From: QAMH01 sp964435565
GTDB taxonomy: Bacteria; Actinomycetota; Coriobacteriia; Coriobacteriales; QAMH01
Assembly: GCA_964435565.1 (NCBI GenBank)
Contig: CAYSZR010000001.1
Coordinates: 8,902 to 72,901 of the forward strand
Length of the DNA stretch: 64,000 nt
Direction of reading: 5' to 3'
The translations under genes were made by a program, and so were the position numbers. How positions within the stretch are numbered: position 1 is the first letter of the stretch; each line of letters begins with the position of its first letter. Positions 33,054 to 42,587 of the stretch are shown here, in pieces. Below the pieces are notes generated by a model. That model was not told where the DNA came from, made no database searches, and worked only from the letters and a program-made list of their open reading frames with translations.

Positions 33054-34592
33054 ATGGAAATCCGCTATATCGACACACGTGGCAACACGACAGAGCCACT
33101 TGCATTTACCCAGGCGCTTCTCAAAGGCATTGCCCCGGGCGGCGGGCTGTTCGTCCCCGAACAGATTCCAAGGATGACTTTAGATGAAATCGTGGAACTT
33201 GCGGATATGACATATGCCCAGCGTGCTGCATTTGTCTATAAGCGCTTCGGTATAGATTTTGACGAAGCCCAGATCGACAGCCTCATGCAGCGTATCTATG
33301 GCTCGAATTTTGACACGCCGGATATATGCCCGATTGTGCCTGTTGGCGACGGCATGCATGTCCTAGAGCTATGGCATGGTCCCACAAGCGCCTTTAAGGA
33401 TATGGCATTGCAGTGTCTGCCCGTGTTCTTTTCAGCGAGCGTTGAGAAGCAGCGAAATGCGGGCGGCGAGGGCAACGACTATCTCATTGCTGTTGCAACA
33501 AGCGGCGATACGGGAAAAGCAGCACTCGAAGGTTTTGCCGATCGCGACCATATCTCAATCATCGTCTTCTATCCAGATGGCGGCGTGAGCGATATCCAGT
33601 ATAAGCAGATGGCAACGCAGAGGGGGGCTAACGTATGCGTATGCGGCGTGCGGGGCAATTTCGATGATTGCCAAACGAGCGTCAAGCACATGTTTGGTGA
33701 CGACGCATTCAACGCGCGATTGTTGGCAGATCGCAACATAGCGCTTTCTTCGGCAAATTCCATTAACTGGGGCAGACTTTTGCCGCAAATCGTCTATTAC
33801 ATCAGCTCGTATGCCGTTATGGTTAAAGACGGGTCGGTTGTGGCGGGCAACTCCATCGATGTCACGGTTCCTACAGGGAATTTTGGAAACATTCTCGCAT
33901 GCTGGTATGCAAAACAGATCGGTGTCCCCATTGACCGTATCGTGTGTGCAAGCAATACGAATCGCGTGCTTGCCGATTTCATCGAGACGGGTGTATACGA
34001 TATTGCAGACCGTCCCTTTGTCCTTACTCCGTCTCCTTCGATGGATATCCTGGTTTCGAGCAATCTTGAGCGGCAGCTCTTCGAGCTAACCGGCCGTGAT
34101 CCGGAAATGATACGGACATGGATGTCAGACTTGCGTGATAAGGGACGCTTCGAAGTAGATGAGGAAACATTTGCGGCGCTTCAGTCCAACTATCGCGCGG
34201 GGTCTGTAGATAACGAGGCATGCCTGGAAACGATTCGGGAAGTTTTCGAAGACTATTCGTATCTGCTTGACCCGCATTCCGCTGTCGCCTGGAAGGTTGC
34301 GGTTGCGAACAAGAGCGACAATCCGATGCTTGTCGTCTCGACGGCGAATTGGGCGAAGTTTGGTGCGAACGTCTATCGGGGTCTTACGGGAATCGACCCT
34401 GAAGCCCCACTTCCTGCAGAACTCGATGGCCTTACCGATGTCCAAATCAATCGTAAGATATACAGCATGACGCATGCCTGCCCCGTGCCACCGGCCCTCG
34501 ATGAACTTGATGATAAACAAATACGATTTACGCAGGTCATCAATAGTGATGTGAAAGCAATTGAAGAGGCCGCCTTGGGTTTTGTCAAATAG
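33054..34592 (+). CDS. thrC: Threonine synthase
   Basis: 512 residues of the long (type II, plant/E. coli-like) PLP threonine synthase: MEIRYIDTRGN and GIAPGGGLFVP near the N-terminus, the PLP-Lys motif PTSAFKDMALQ (Lys about 113), TSGDTGKAAL for phosphate binding, and TVPTGNFGNILA. It converts phosphohomoserine to threonine. ATG 33054 follows CTTGGAGCAG; TTG 33042 is an unlikely alternative. Monocistronic as far as seen, with iorA divergent upstream. Confidence 0.95.
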   Translation: MEIRYIDTRGNTTEPLAFTQALLKGIAPGGGLFVPEQIPRMTLDEIVELADMTYAQRAAFVYKRFGIDFDEAQIDSLMQRIYGSNFDTPDICPIVPVGDGMHVLELWHGPTSAFKDMALQCLPVFFSASVEKQRNAGGEGNDYLIAVATSGDTGKAALEGFADRDHISIIVFYPDGGVSDIQYKQMATQRGANVCVCGVRGNFDDCQTSVKHMFGDDAFNARLLADRNIALSSANSINWGRLLPQIVYYISSYAVMVKDGSVVAGNSIDVTVPTGNFGNILACWYAKQIGVPIDRIVCASNTNRVLADFIETGVYDIADRPFVLTPSPSMDILVSSNLERQLFELTGRDPEMIRTWMSDLRDKGRFEVDEETFAALQSNYRAGSVDNEACLETIREVFEDYSYLLDPHSAVAWKVAVANKSDNPMLVVSTANWAKFGANVYRGLTGIDPEAPLPAELDGLTDVQINRKIYSMTHACPVPPALDELDDKQIRFTQVINSDVKAIEEAALGFVK

Positions 34593-34719
34593 GCCGGGGG
34601 AGTGGTTCATTCCGTTGGATTCCTGCGTTTTTTCATAGCTTAATCTTGCTAAATGATAAAGAATTTGCTATTTCTATTGCGAGGGATTTTATAAGGCAAC
34701 ACTGACGGAGGAACTTGCT

Positions 34720-35070
34720 ATGGTAGATAGGAAGAATCTCCATGCGCAGGTAAAACTTATGGTCACTGCATCTGAAGACCGTAAGGGCCCAACCTTTGGT
34801 AAAGGCGCGGCAACCTTGCTTCATGGTATCGAAGACAATGGTTCATTGAACAAGACCGCCAAGAACCTGCACATGGCCTATAGCAAGGCATGGAGCATGA
34901 TCAAGAAGGTTGAAGAGGGTCTTGGATTTCAGCTTATCGATCGCTATGGGGCACGCGGTTCCAAGCTTACCGATGACGGACGTGAGTTTTTGAAACTCTA
35001 TGATGCCTATGAAAAGAAGATTGAAACCTATGCGGAAAAATCCTTTAGGGAGATTTTCAAAGATTTCTAG
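34720..35070 (+). CDS. ModE-like winged-helix regulator (N-terminal domain only)
   Basis: 116 residues with a LysR/ModE-type winged helix: GKGAATLLHGIEDNGSLNKTAKNLHMAYSKAW... followed by LGFQLIDRYGARGSKLTDDGREFL. This is the ModE DNA-binding N-domain; the molybdate-binding TOBE part is absent, as in many stand-alone ModE-like regulators of anaerobes. It starts after GACGGAGGAACTTGCT. Monocistronic with a terminator; the target genes are not evident here. Confidence 0.8.
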   Translation: MVDRKNLHAQVKLMVTASEDRKGPTFGKGAATLLHGIEDNGSLNKTAKNLHMAYSKAWSMIKKVEEGLGFQLIDRYGARGSKLTDDGREFLKLYDAYEKKIETYAEKSFREIFKDF

Positions 35071-35093
35071 CGTTTCATATACACTAGTGCCAA

Positions 35094-35130
35094 ATGGGGC
35101 CTGCTTCTTTTTGAAGATGCAGGCCCCATT
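35094..35130. terminator. Bidirectional terminator between the ModE-like gene and the PASTA kinase
   Basis: A GC-rich stem (ATGGGGCCTGC with GCAGGCCCCAT) with loop TTCTTTTTGAAGAT; short T tracts on both sides serve the two convergent genes. Confidence 0.75.
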
Positions 35131-35148
35131 TACTATCTCTTGCCGACT

Positions 35149-37050
35149 TTAGTTCGACTTGCTCGAGCTCGATCCAGATCCCGTGCCGACAACAATGGTA
35201 ATGGTGTCGCCCTTGTACGCGGAAGACGGGTAATAGCTGATGACTTCGTTTTTAGTGCCTGAACCAGACTCAACGTTGACGCTGAATCCGCTCGATCTAA
35301 GCGTGCTCGTTGCTTCTGATTCCGAGTAGCCGACAACGTTGGGCACTGTTACCTGCGAAGGAGAGCTCGCAATGCTCAAGACGATCGTGGTTCCTTGAGC
35401 GACTTGAGTGCCGGAGGCGATACTTTGTGCGCACACCGAACCAGCTCCGACCTCTTGGCTTTCTGCAGTTTTCGTCTGAACGACTAAGCCGAGTTTTTCA
35501 AGAGTGGCAACAGCGTCGTCCTCATCGATACCAACCATGTTGGGAACCTGAACGTTTTGCGTTTTCTTGCCTGTCGACACAGTGTAGGTGATTGTGCTGC
35601 CGGCAGCCACTTGCGTGTTCGCGCTTGGATCTTGTGCGAAAATCTTGCCAGATTCATAGCTGTCACTGCTGTCTTGCTTTGAAGAGCCCTTGAGCCCGAC
35701 GGCAGAAAGCTGCTGTTCGGCTTCAGAGGCCGTCAACCCCATGAGGTTTGGTACAGAAACCTTCTCGCCGTTCGTTTTTCCGGTTGAGACAACAAGATTA
35801 ACCGACGCTCCTGATGAGGCAGAAGAGTTTGCCTCGGGATCCTGGCTAATGACATTGCCCTTATCTACGGAATCGCTTGTGTTGTATTGGAGCTTGCCGA
35901 CTTTGAGGCCGGATTGCTGTAGAGTCGCACGCGCCTGTGTCTCGGTTTGTCCTACAACGTTTGGAACAGTTACCTTAGAGCCGATGAGTCCAGTGCTCGA
36001 TGCGACGAAATATCCGATGCCGATGAGAGCGATTATCAAGACGATCGCAATAATCACGTTTTTGGTCTTGCGCTTTTTCTGAGGCTGGGGCCTGGAAGCC
36101 TCTTGAGGATTGTTGAGCACGGTTGTTTGCCCAGATGCCGGCATAACGGTTGTTTGGCCAGCGCCGTTGCCGTATGCTGCGGTTGCTCCGGCAGCCGCAT
36201 AATTACGATTGATGACCTGCGTCTCTGCAGCAGCGCGTCCTTGCAGGTAGTCATCGATGGCACGCTGCATTTCCTTTGCCGTCGAATAGCGGTCTTCGGG
36301 GTTTTTCTCGAGCGCACGCATGATGATTGCTTCGAAAGCAGGATCGATATTGGGATTGATCTGACGTGGAGCAACAGGGTATTCGCTCACTTGCTTCATG
36401 GCAACGGAGACAACATCGGGACCATCGAAGGGAAGCTGGCCGGTTGCCGCTTCATAGAGCACGACGCCCAATGAATACAGATCGCTTGCCGGCGTGAGCC
36501 TTCTGCCCTGCGCCTGCTCGGGGCTCACGTAATGAGCGGTTCCCAGTACGGACGAATCCTGCGTCATGCCGGGGCGGCCCGCTTGCGCAATGCCAAAGTC
36601 CATGACTTTCACATTGCCATCGCCTTGTACCATGATGTTTGCGGACTTGATATCGCGGTGAATGATGTCGTATCCATGGGCGACTGAAAGCGCAGAGCAG
36701 ACCTGTGAGCCTATTTCGGCCACCTTGCGTGGATGAATACCGCCACGTTGTTGGATGGCCGTCTTCAGATCGGTGCCACGCACGTATTCCATGACGATGT
36801 AATACGAATCGCCATCTTTACCCCAATCGTAGATATTCACGATATAGGGGCTGCTTAGGTTAGCGGCTGCTTGTGCCTCTTGGCGAAAACGCGCTGCAAA
36901 ATTTGGATCACGTGCGTACTGCGGCAGCATGACTTTGACGGCAACGGTCCTGCCAAGCGTGGAATCGGTGGCCTTATAGACTTCAGCCATGCCGCCCATG
37001 CCGATTCTTTCTGTGACCTGGTAGCGGTTTCCGAATGTGCGATTAGCCAC
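35149..37050 (-). CDS. pknB: PASTA-domain Ser/Thr protein kinase (PknB-like)
   Basis: 633 residues. Cytoplasmic Hanks kinase domain (about 10-275; GMGGMAEVYKATD, VAVKVML, IIHRDIKSANIMV, MDFGIAQ, SPEQAQG), juxtamembrane linker, one membrane helix (VIIAIVLIIALIGIGYFVA, about 335), and four extracellular PASTA repeats (each opening V-x-V-PN-x-x-G) to about 620. PASTA repeats bind muropeptides or lipid II. Last gene of the minus-strand envelope cluster; about 117 bp separate it from the SEDS-PBP gene, so it may have its own promoter too. A Ser-rich tail ends it. Confidence 0.95.
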   Translation of the reverse strand: MANRTFGNRYQVTERIGMGGMAEVYKATDSTLGRTVAVKVMLPQYARDPNFAARFRQEAQAAANLSSPYIVNIYDWGKDGDSYYIVMEYVRGTDLKTAIQQRGGIHPRKVAEIGSQVCSALSVAHGYDIIHRDIKSANIMVQGDGNVKVMDFGIAQAGRPGMTQDSSVLGTAHYVSPEQAQGRRLTPASDLYSLGVVLYEAATGQLPFDGPDVVSVAMKQVSEYPVAPRQINPNIDPAFEAIIMRALEKNPEDRYSTAKEMQRAIDDYLQGRAAAETQVINRNYAAAGATAAYGNGAGQTTVMPASGQTTVLNNPQEASRPQPQKKRKTKNVIIAIVLIIALIGIGYFVASSTGLIGSKVTVPNVVGQTETQARATLQQSGLKVGKLQYNTSDSVDKGNVISQDPEANSSASSGASVNLVVSTGKTNGEKVSVPNLMGLTASEAEQQLSAVGLKGSSKQDSSDSYESGKIFAQDPSANTQVAAGSTITYTVSTGKKTQNVQVPNMVGIDEDDAVATLEKLGLVVQTKTAESQEVGAGSVCAQSIASGTQVAQGTTIVLSIASSPSQVTVPNVVGYSESEATSTLRSSGFSVNVESGSGTKNEVISYYPSSAYKGDTITIVVGTGSGSSSSKSN

Positions 37051-37167
37051 GTTTATACTCCTGTCGCTTATGATACGAAATTGTGCATCCGTATCTATCA
37101 GGCAATTTTACCAATGTAAGACGCTCAATGCGTACATCATGTAGAAAAAGTATGCCCGTTCTCATAT

Positions 37168-39933
37168 TTACAGCGCCCCTAATCTACTTAAGGCGGCATT
37201 GAATACGTTTGATGCTTTGGGTGCGGCAACGTCACCGCCGCTGTCACCTTGTTCGATGATGATGGCGACGGTTACACTTTTGCCATTTGCTTCCGCCGTG
37301 CCCACAAACCAAGCATCGGAATTTGCTTTTCCAGTTTCAGCCGTTCCTGTTTTGCCGATAACGTTTGCGCCGTCGACTTGTGCTTGTGTACCCGTGCCAC
37401 TTGTAACGACGGTCGAAAGGATCTCTCGTTCGGTCTGGGCGGTTTTCTCAGAAATGACCTGTCCAAGAATCTGAGGTTGCGTCTGGTACGTGGTTGCCCC
37501 AGAAGCGGAAACGACTTTTTGGATTATGTAGGGATGCACGGCGACCCCGTTATTTGCAATGGCTGACATGCAGACTGCCATCTGCATGACCGTTGCTTGG
37601 GGACCTGCGGGGCTTTGATGCTCTCCGACGGGCTGTCCAACGCCGGCCCAGGCGGTTTCCCATTGGGTCATTTCGGCTGGATCGGGCATGAGCGAGGTGC
37701 TGAGGCTGAAGTCCAGCGCTAGCGAGCTGTTGTTAAAGCCGAATTTCTTGGCATACGAGACAAGAGCCTCAGAGCCAAGATCATCGGCTATCTGCGCGAA
37801 TGCGGTATTCGAAGAAAGCGCGGTCGCTTCTTCGACTGTGGTATTGCCGTATGCGTGGCTATGGTAGTTGGTGATACTGGCGTTGCCTATGCTTATGGAG
37901 CTGGGCGACGAATAGACGGTACTGGCTTTGACCGTGCCCGTGTCGAGCGCCCCTGCCAGGGTGACTATCTTAAAAGTCGAGCCAGGGGCGTATAGGGTTT
38001 GGGTTGCACGATTGACCAGATCACCGTCAGAGTTGCTGTTTTTGATGACGCTTTCCACATTGTTGTTGTCATAGGTGGGCGAAGAGGCTTCGGCAAGCAC
38101 TGCTCCCGTCGAGGTATCGAGCACTACACAGGCGCCTTTTTGTCCGGCGATCGACGCTTCTGCTGCCTGTTGTATCTGAGAGTCCAACGTTACGACAACA
38201 TCGTTGCCTTGAGGTTTTTCTCCCGCATATGAGCGAATCGCATCGCCAATCGTTTCGAAATGCTCTTGACCGACAAGTGTCGTGCCCATCGAGTTTTCGA
38301 CTCCGGTGCTCCCATAACGCTGGGACGAGTAGCCAATGGCATGTGATGCAAGCGTGCCCTGAGGGTACGTGCGCTTGTATGTGCCGTCTGATTGCAGGAC
38401 GGATTGGGCGAGCACGACATTGTCTGATGTGAGAATTGCCCCGCGTTGTTGTTGGGCGATGCGCTGCAGCGTATGGTTATTGCCGTTCATGTCTTGAATC
38501 TCGTTGGCGCGTACGGCCTGGATGAACGTGAGGTTGGCAATAAGTCCTGCAAATAACAAGGCGAAAATGGCAATAAGCCAGGTCAGGCGTTTTCCAAGGG
38601 CGCTACGTCCCAAAACTCCGGTTTCCCCGGGTTTTTTAAAGGAGGTGGTGCTCGTCATTTCGGTTTGCAGGCCAGTTCCCTCGTTGCCGGCGCACAAGAG
38701 CAAGCCGACGATGATGAAACTCGAAAGCAAAGATGAGCCGCCTTGGCTCATGAAGGGCAGTGTCAGCCCCGTCAGGGGGATAAAACCCGTTACGCCACCA
38801 ATGATGATGAAGGCCTGCAGGCATATAGATGTGGTAAGACCAACTGCAGTAAATGCAGCCATGTCGCTTTTTGCCCGAGCTGCGATAAGAAAGCCACGGA
38901 CAGCAAAGAGCATGAAGAGGAATATGACGCCTGATGCTCCGAGCAAGCCAAGCTCTTCGCCTATGGCCGAAAAGATAAAGTCACTTTGGACTTCGGGGAT
39001 GTACGTGGGCATTCCTCGGCCGATTCCCGTGCCGAAAAGTCCGCCGTCAGCAAGCGAGTAAAGGGATTGGACGAGCTGGTATCCAGAACCGCTTGGGTCC
39101 GAAAAAGGACTGAGCCAGATTGCGATACGCGTTTGAACGTGTGAGAAGACCTTGTAGAGTCCAAAACCGCCCAATGCGACAAGGCCGACACCGATTATCA
39201 CGTACGAAAGACGGCCCGTGCATACATAGATCATCACAAGGAATATGCCAAAGAACAGCAAGGCGCTGCCAAGGTCACGTTCGAAGACGACGATGAGCAT
39301 GGCGATAACCCACATGGCGATAAGAGGAATGAGCGCTCGGAAATCGGGATACTTAAGGCCGATGCGGCTGCGTCGCATGACACTGAGCAGCTCACGGTTA
39401 TCCGTCAGATATGCAGCGAGAAATAAGACAATAAGGATTTTGGCGATCTCACCAGGCTGAAATGACATACCGGCTATGGAGAGCCAGATGCGCGATCCGT
39501 TGTACTCGACACCAATGAATGGCGTGATGGGCAGCAGAAGAAGAAGCAGGCCGAAAAGAAGGCATGTGTATTTGTAGCGCCCAAGTCGCTCGACGCTCGG
39601 TACAAGGATAATCGTTGCGATCATGAGGGCGATTCCGGCAAAGAGCCAGACAATCTGCCGGCCTGCGGTGTCGGGTGCAAGTCTTAGGACGAAGCAGATG
39701 CCAATCCCACATAGTAAAAACGCGATGGGCAGCAGGGCGGGATCTGCGTTGGGGGCAAATTTCCTCAACGCGATATGTGCAATGACAAAACTAGCGACTA
39801 GGGCGATGGGTACTGCGAATGAGTTGAACGTCAGTGGGGTATTGGCATTGACGAGCAGCATTAAGAACAGCAATAACAGCACGGGCGTTGCCGCTATGAG
39901 GAGCCATAATTCTGTTGCACGGCGTGAGCGCAT
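37168..39933 (-). CDS. Fused SEDS glycosyltransferase (RodA/FtsW) and class B penicillin-binding transpeptidase
   Basis: One uninterrupted 921-residue protein. Residues about 1-430 are a SEDS polytopic enzyme (FERDLGSALLFFGIF, GGVTGFIPLTGLTLPFMSQGG, SSLLSSFIIVG). After a short linker comes a membrane anchor (LTWLIAIFALLFAGLIANL, about 452-470). Then a class B PBP pedestal and transpeptidase: active Ser in PGSTFKIVTLAG (about 650), SSNTAFAQIADD, and KTGTAETGK (about 860). In most actinobacteria rodA and pbpA are separate adjacent genes between pstP and pknA/pknB, so both position and sequence fit RodA-PbpA joined. The fusion fixes the polymerase and crosslinking units one to one. The 5' end is 4 bp from the phosphatase gene. 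Confidence 0.93.
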   Translation of the reverse strand: MRSRRATELWLLIAATPVLLLLFLMLLVNANTPLTFNSFAVPIALVASFVIAHIALRKFAPNADPALLPIAFLLCGIGICFVLRLAPDTAGRQIVWLFAGIALMIATIILVPSVERLGRYKYTCLLFGLLLLLLPITPFIGVEYNGSRIWLSIAGMSFQPGEIAKILIVLFLAAYLTDNRELLSVMRRSRIGLKYPDFRALIPLIAMWVIAMLIVVFERDLGSALLFFGIFLVMIYVCTGRLSYVIIGVGLVALGGFGLYKVFSHVQTRIAIWLSPFSDPSGSGYQLVQSLYSLADGGLFGTGIGRGMPTYIPEVQSDFIFSAIGEELGLLGASGVIFLFMLFAVRGFLIAARAKSDMAAFTAVGLTTSICLQAFIIIGGVTGFIPLTGLTLPFMSQGGSSLLSSFIIVGLLLCAGNEGTGLQTEMTSTTSFKKPGETGVLGRSALGKRLTWLIAIFALLFAGLIANLTFIQAVRANEIQDMNGNNHTLQRIAQQQRGAILTSDNVVLAQSVLQSDGTYKRTYPQGTLASHAIGYSSQRYGSTGVENSMGTTLVGQEHFETIGDAIRSYAGEKPQGNDVVVTLDSQIQQAAEASIAGQKGACVVLDTSTGAVLAEASSPTYDNNNVESVIKNSNSDGDLVNRATQTLYAPGSTFKIVTLAGALDTGTVKASTVYSSPSSISIGNASITNYHSHAYGNTTVEEATALSSNTAFAQIADDLGSEALVSYAKKFGFNNSSLALDFSLSTSLMPDPAEMTQWETAWAGVGQPVGEHQSPAGPQATVMQMAVCMSAIANNGVAVHPYIIQKVVSASGATTYQTQPQILGQVISEKTAQTEREILSTVVTSGTGTQAQVDGANVIGKTGTAETGKANSDAWFVGTAEANGKSVTVAIIIEQGDSGGDVAAPKASNVFNAALSRLGAL

Positions 39934-39937
39934 CTGT

Positions 39938-41209
39938 TTAGTTCTGCCCGCTTTCCTGGTTGATTGTTATGCCTGTGGATGAAGATGTTGCTTTTTGGCT
40001 GGCTGAAGCAGCTGCAGAGCTATTCACGTTGTTTTGCACTGTTCGGGCATCGCCAGTTGTCTGGCGGTATTCAGAAAGCAGCGAATTGGCTTCATCTATC
40101 GAGTTGACTGAAATACCGTTTGCCAGGCGATTTTGGGTGGTCGGGCTCAGCTTGCTCACATCTATATCGGACGCTTCTTCTTCAAGCCACGAGACGGAAA
40201 GTGTGCCTATATGTCCGGGCAAGCCGCGATAGACGTTGACCACGCCGTTTTCAACGATGAGGTAATACGAGTTTTGGGCGTACGTGTAAAAGCCAAATCC
40301 GGCAGCAGCCAAAATCAATACGAATGCAACCGCCCAGATAAGAGGGGCAAAACGTCCCTTTCGTTTTCTTTTTTTGATGACGGGCAAAGGAGTGCCCGAA
40401 TCGGGTTTGCTCACCGGTTTGCCGACGACGCGTTCTTCAACAAAATCGCCTTTGTCTATGACGGCTTCTTCAGGTGGTTCGCCCAACGGGTCTATGACGA
40501 TGACGGAGACATTATCAAGGCCGCCCGCGGCAAGGGCCTCGTCAACAAGGGCATCACACGCCTGTGCGGGTTCTGGATTTGCCACTAGGAGCGTTTCAAT
40601 AGTTGCATCTGTGATCATCGAGCTTAGGCCGTCTGAACAAAGCAGAAGGCGGTCGCCCATTTCGACATTGATGGTATAGAGGTCTGGCTGCATCTGTGAA
40701 TCGCTTCCCAATGCGCGCGTGATTACAGAGCGCTGGGGGTGGAAGCGAGCTTCAGCTTCGGTCAAGCGGCCTTGTTCGATAAGGTCTGCTACGAGCGAAT
40801 GATCTCGGGTTATGCGATGGAGCGTGTTGTCATGTAGCAAGTACGCCCGCGAGTCGCCGACCTGAGCGACGATCACCTCATGGTCGAAGATGAGTGCCGA
40901 AGTCAGCGTTGTTCCCATGCCCGGCTTGCCCGTGCCGTCTTCAGCGCCGCGCAATACCGCTGCGTTTGCTTCGATTACGGCTGACATAAGCTCTTCTGCA
41001 TTGGGGCCCTTCGGGATGAGGGAATCCATGGTGTCGATGGCGATCTTGCTCGCCACTTCTCCCGCCTCATGTCCACCCATGCCGTCTGCAATGACAAAGA
41101 GGGGGGATTTTGCCAGATAGCTATCTTCATTGTGTTCGCGTACGCTGCCGACGTCAGTGCGTGCGGCATACGAACGAGGCGTATGCGCCTTGGTAAAGTT
41201 GAAGCTCAT
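39938..41209 (-). CDS. pstP: PP2C-family Ser/Thr protein phosphatase (PstP-like)
   Basis: 423 residues: PP2C catalytic domain (about 15-240) with RTDVGSVREHNEDS, DGMGGHEAGEVAS, QVGDSRAYLL and GGLDNVSVIVI metal-ligand motifs. A cytoplasmic linker, one membrane helix (LIWAVAFVLILAAAGFGFYTY, about 290) and an extracellular tail follow. It is the antagonist of the kinases in this cluster. It overlaps the upstream FHA gene by 4 bp and the SEDS-PBP gene follows after 4 bp, so one operon is likely. Confidence 0.94.
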   Translation of the reverse strand: MSFNFTKAHTPRSYAARTDVGSVREHNEDSYLAKSPLFVIADGMGGHEAGEVASKIAIDTMDSLIPKGPNAEELMSAVIEANAAVLRGAEDGTGKPGMGTTLTSALIFDHEVIVAQVGDSRAYLLHDNTLHRITRDHSLVADLIEQGRLTEAEARFHPQRSVITRALGSDSQMQPDLYTINVEMGDRLLLCSDGLSSMITDATIETLLVANPEPAQACDALVDEALAAGGLDNVSVIVIDPLGEPPEEAVIDKGDFVEERVVGKPVSKPDSGTPLPVIKKRKRKGRFAPLIWAVAFVLILAAAGFGFYTYAQNSYYLIVENGVVNVYRGLPGHIGTLSVSWLEEEASDIDVSKLSPTTQNRLANGISVNSIDEANSLLSEYRQTTGDARTVQNNVNSSAAASASQKATSSSTGITINQESGQN

Positions 41210-41619
41210 TGACGACCAATCTTAATATCGACGTTGCCGATGGTTACTATGTCGCCTGCTGAGCAAGCGACTTGGTTCGTGACAGGGTGCCCGTTGAGCA
41301 ATGTGCCATTGGTGGAATTCAAGTCCTCGACCATAAGACTTGTTCCTTCTAGAGTGAAACGCGCGTGACGGGCCGAAACATAGTCGGTTGGTATGACAAT
41401 GTCGGCGCCAGGCGCACGCCCGATAACAATGGGCCCCGCAATGGTGAGACGGACTCCTTTGAGTGCTCGAGGCCCTTTCTCAACATTCAAGGTCCACGTT
41501 TTTTCCTTTTTGTTCTGGCCACGCACAAGCCCGACGCCTGTTCTGACAACGAAGAAAAGAAACAGGTACAGCAGCGCGACAAGAAGCAGACGACCGGCTA
41601 GCAGCAGAAGATCAACCAT
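41206..41619 (-). CDS. fhaB: FHA-domain membrane protein (FhaB/FipA-like)
   Basis: 137 residues: an N-terminal membrane segment (LLLLAGRLLLVALLYLFLFFVV, about 3-24), linker, then one FHA domain (about 55-135) with IVIGRAPGADIVIPTD, SARHARF, DLNSTNGTLLNG. FHA domains bind phospho-Thr, here probably on the neighbouring kinases or wall enzymes. It overlaps pstP by 4 bp. Confidence 0.9.
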   Translation of the reverse strand: MVDLLLLAGRLLLVALLYLFLFFVVRTGVGLVRGQNKKEKTWTLNVEKGPRALKGVRLTIAGPIVIGRAPGADIVIPTDYVSARHARFTLEGTSLMVEDLNSTNGTLLNGHPVTNQVACSAGDIVTIGNVDIKIGRQ

Positions 41620-41625
41620 GCTCGC

Positions 41626-42585
41626 CTAGCCCTCCTGAAACTCGAGTTGCGTTGTTCCAAGATCGATGATGTCGCCATCGTAGATGCGGGATTGTGTTGT
41701 GACGACCCCGTTTATCACCAGGCCATTCGTGGAGCCTGTGTCGCGGATAAGCCAGCCGGAGTCGTTGTGCAGAATTTCTGCATGACGTCTCGAAACGCTC
41801 GGGTCGGGAATGACGACATCACAGTTAGTCTCACGTCCGATGATGGTGCGGTCGTTGCGCATCTGATAATGCTTTTTTGTCTGGAAGCTATAAAGAACGG
41901 CTTGGGGCTGCTCGATTATAGCGTCATTGAGCATAACTGTTCGTTCAGCGGCGGGCTGAGGGATAGGCTCGAGCTCGCTTTCTTCAAATGGAGTCGCCTC
42001 GGGCTGTGCGGGCGGCATTTCCTCGGGAGGATATGCGCGGGGCGCCTGCTGTTGCGCGCGAGGATTCAAACGCGGGCCGGGTTCGTGGCGAAAAACGGGT
42101 TCTGGCTCTGGTTCGGGTTCAGGCTCGTCATAATATCCAAAATCATCGGCACCGTCGTTGAAATCGCCTTCGATACCGTAGCGGATCATCTCCTCATGGC
42201 GCAGCTCGCTGATAATCGCAGGACTGACGCTTTCTGCAATGACATCGAACTTGCCACGTTTGAGACCGTCATCGACTATGAAACGAACTAGCGGTGGACA
42301 ATCGAACACCAGCCCACCTTGAGAGCCCTGACCGCTCAAGTAGGTCTCAACTTCGCCAGCAAGCGATGGGTAATAGCCGCTCATCGCAGCATCGTCTTCG
42401 GGTGAAACAAGAATGTTATAGAGTGTCGGCGCGTATTCATGGCCTACGCCAACCATTTTCTCGCGCTCCATTTCCTTACAGGCGCGTTTTGCGAGCTTTA
42501 CGGGCTCGATGCCACCGCGCCCCCGGCCTCCGGAGCCTTCGATGACGTCTTCGGCTTTATTTTCGAATCGTGAAAACATGCCCAT
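41626..42585 (-). CDS. fhaA: FHA-domain protein with DUF3662 N-terminus (FhaA-like)
   Basis: 319 residues: DUF3662 domain (about 1-130; GRGGIEPVKLAKRACKEMEREK), a Pro/Glu-rich linker of low complexity (about 150-215; repeated EPEP), and a C-terminal FHA domain (about 235-318; TIIGRETNCDVVIPDPSVS, RRHAEI, DTGSTNGLVING). In mycobacteria FhaA connects phosphorylated MviN/PknB with wall synthesis. It starts 2 bp after the upstream kinase gene, 6 bp before fhaB. Confidence 0.92.
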   Translation of the reverse strand: MGMFSRFENKAEDVIEGSGGRGRGGIEPVKLAKRACKEMEREKMVGVGHEYAPTLYNILVSPEDDAAMSGYYPSLAGEVETYLSGQGSQGGLVFDCPPLVRFIVDDGLKRGKFDVIAESVSPAIISELRHEEMIRYGIEGDFNDGADDFGYYDEPEPEPEPEPVFRHEPGPRLNPRAQQQAPRAYPPEEMPPAQPEATPFEESELEPIPQPAAERTVMLNDAIIEQPQAVLYSFQTKKHYQMRNDRTIIGRETNCDVVIPDPSVSRRHAEILHNDSGWLIRDTGSTNGLVINGVVTTQSRIYDGDIIDLGTTQLEFQEG

Positions 42586-42587
42586 TA

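Noticed and set aside
42080..42140. Short repeated GGTTC/TCGGG tract in fhaA
   Set aside because: It encodes the Glu-Pro linker of the protein; a coding low-complexity stretch.
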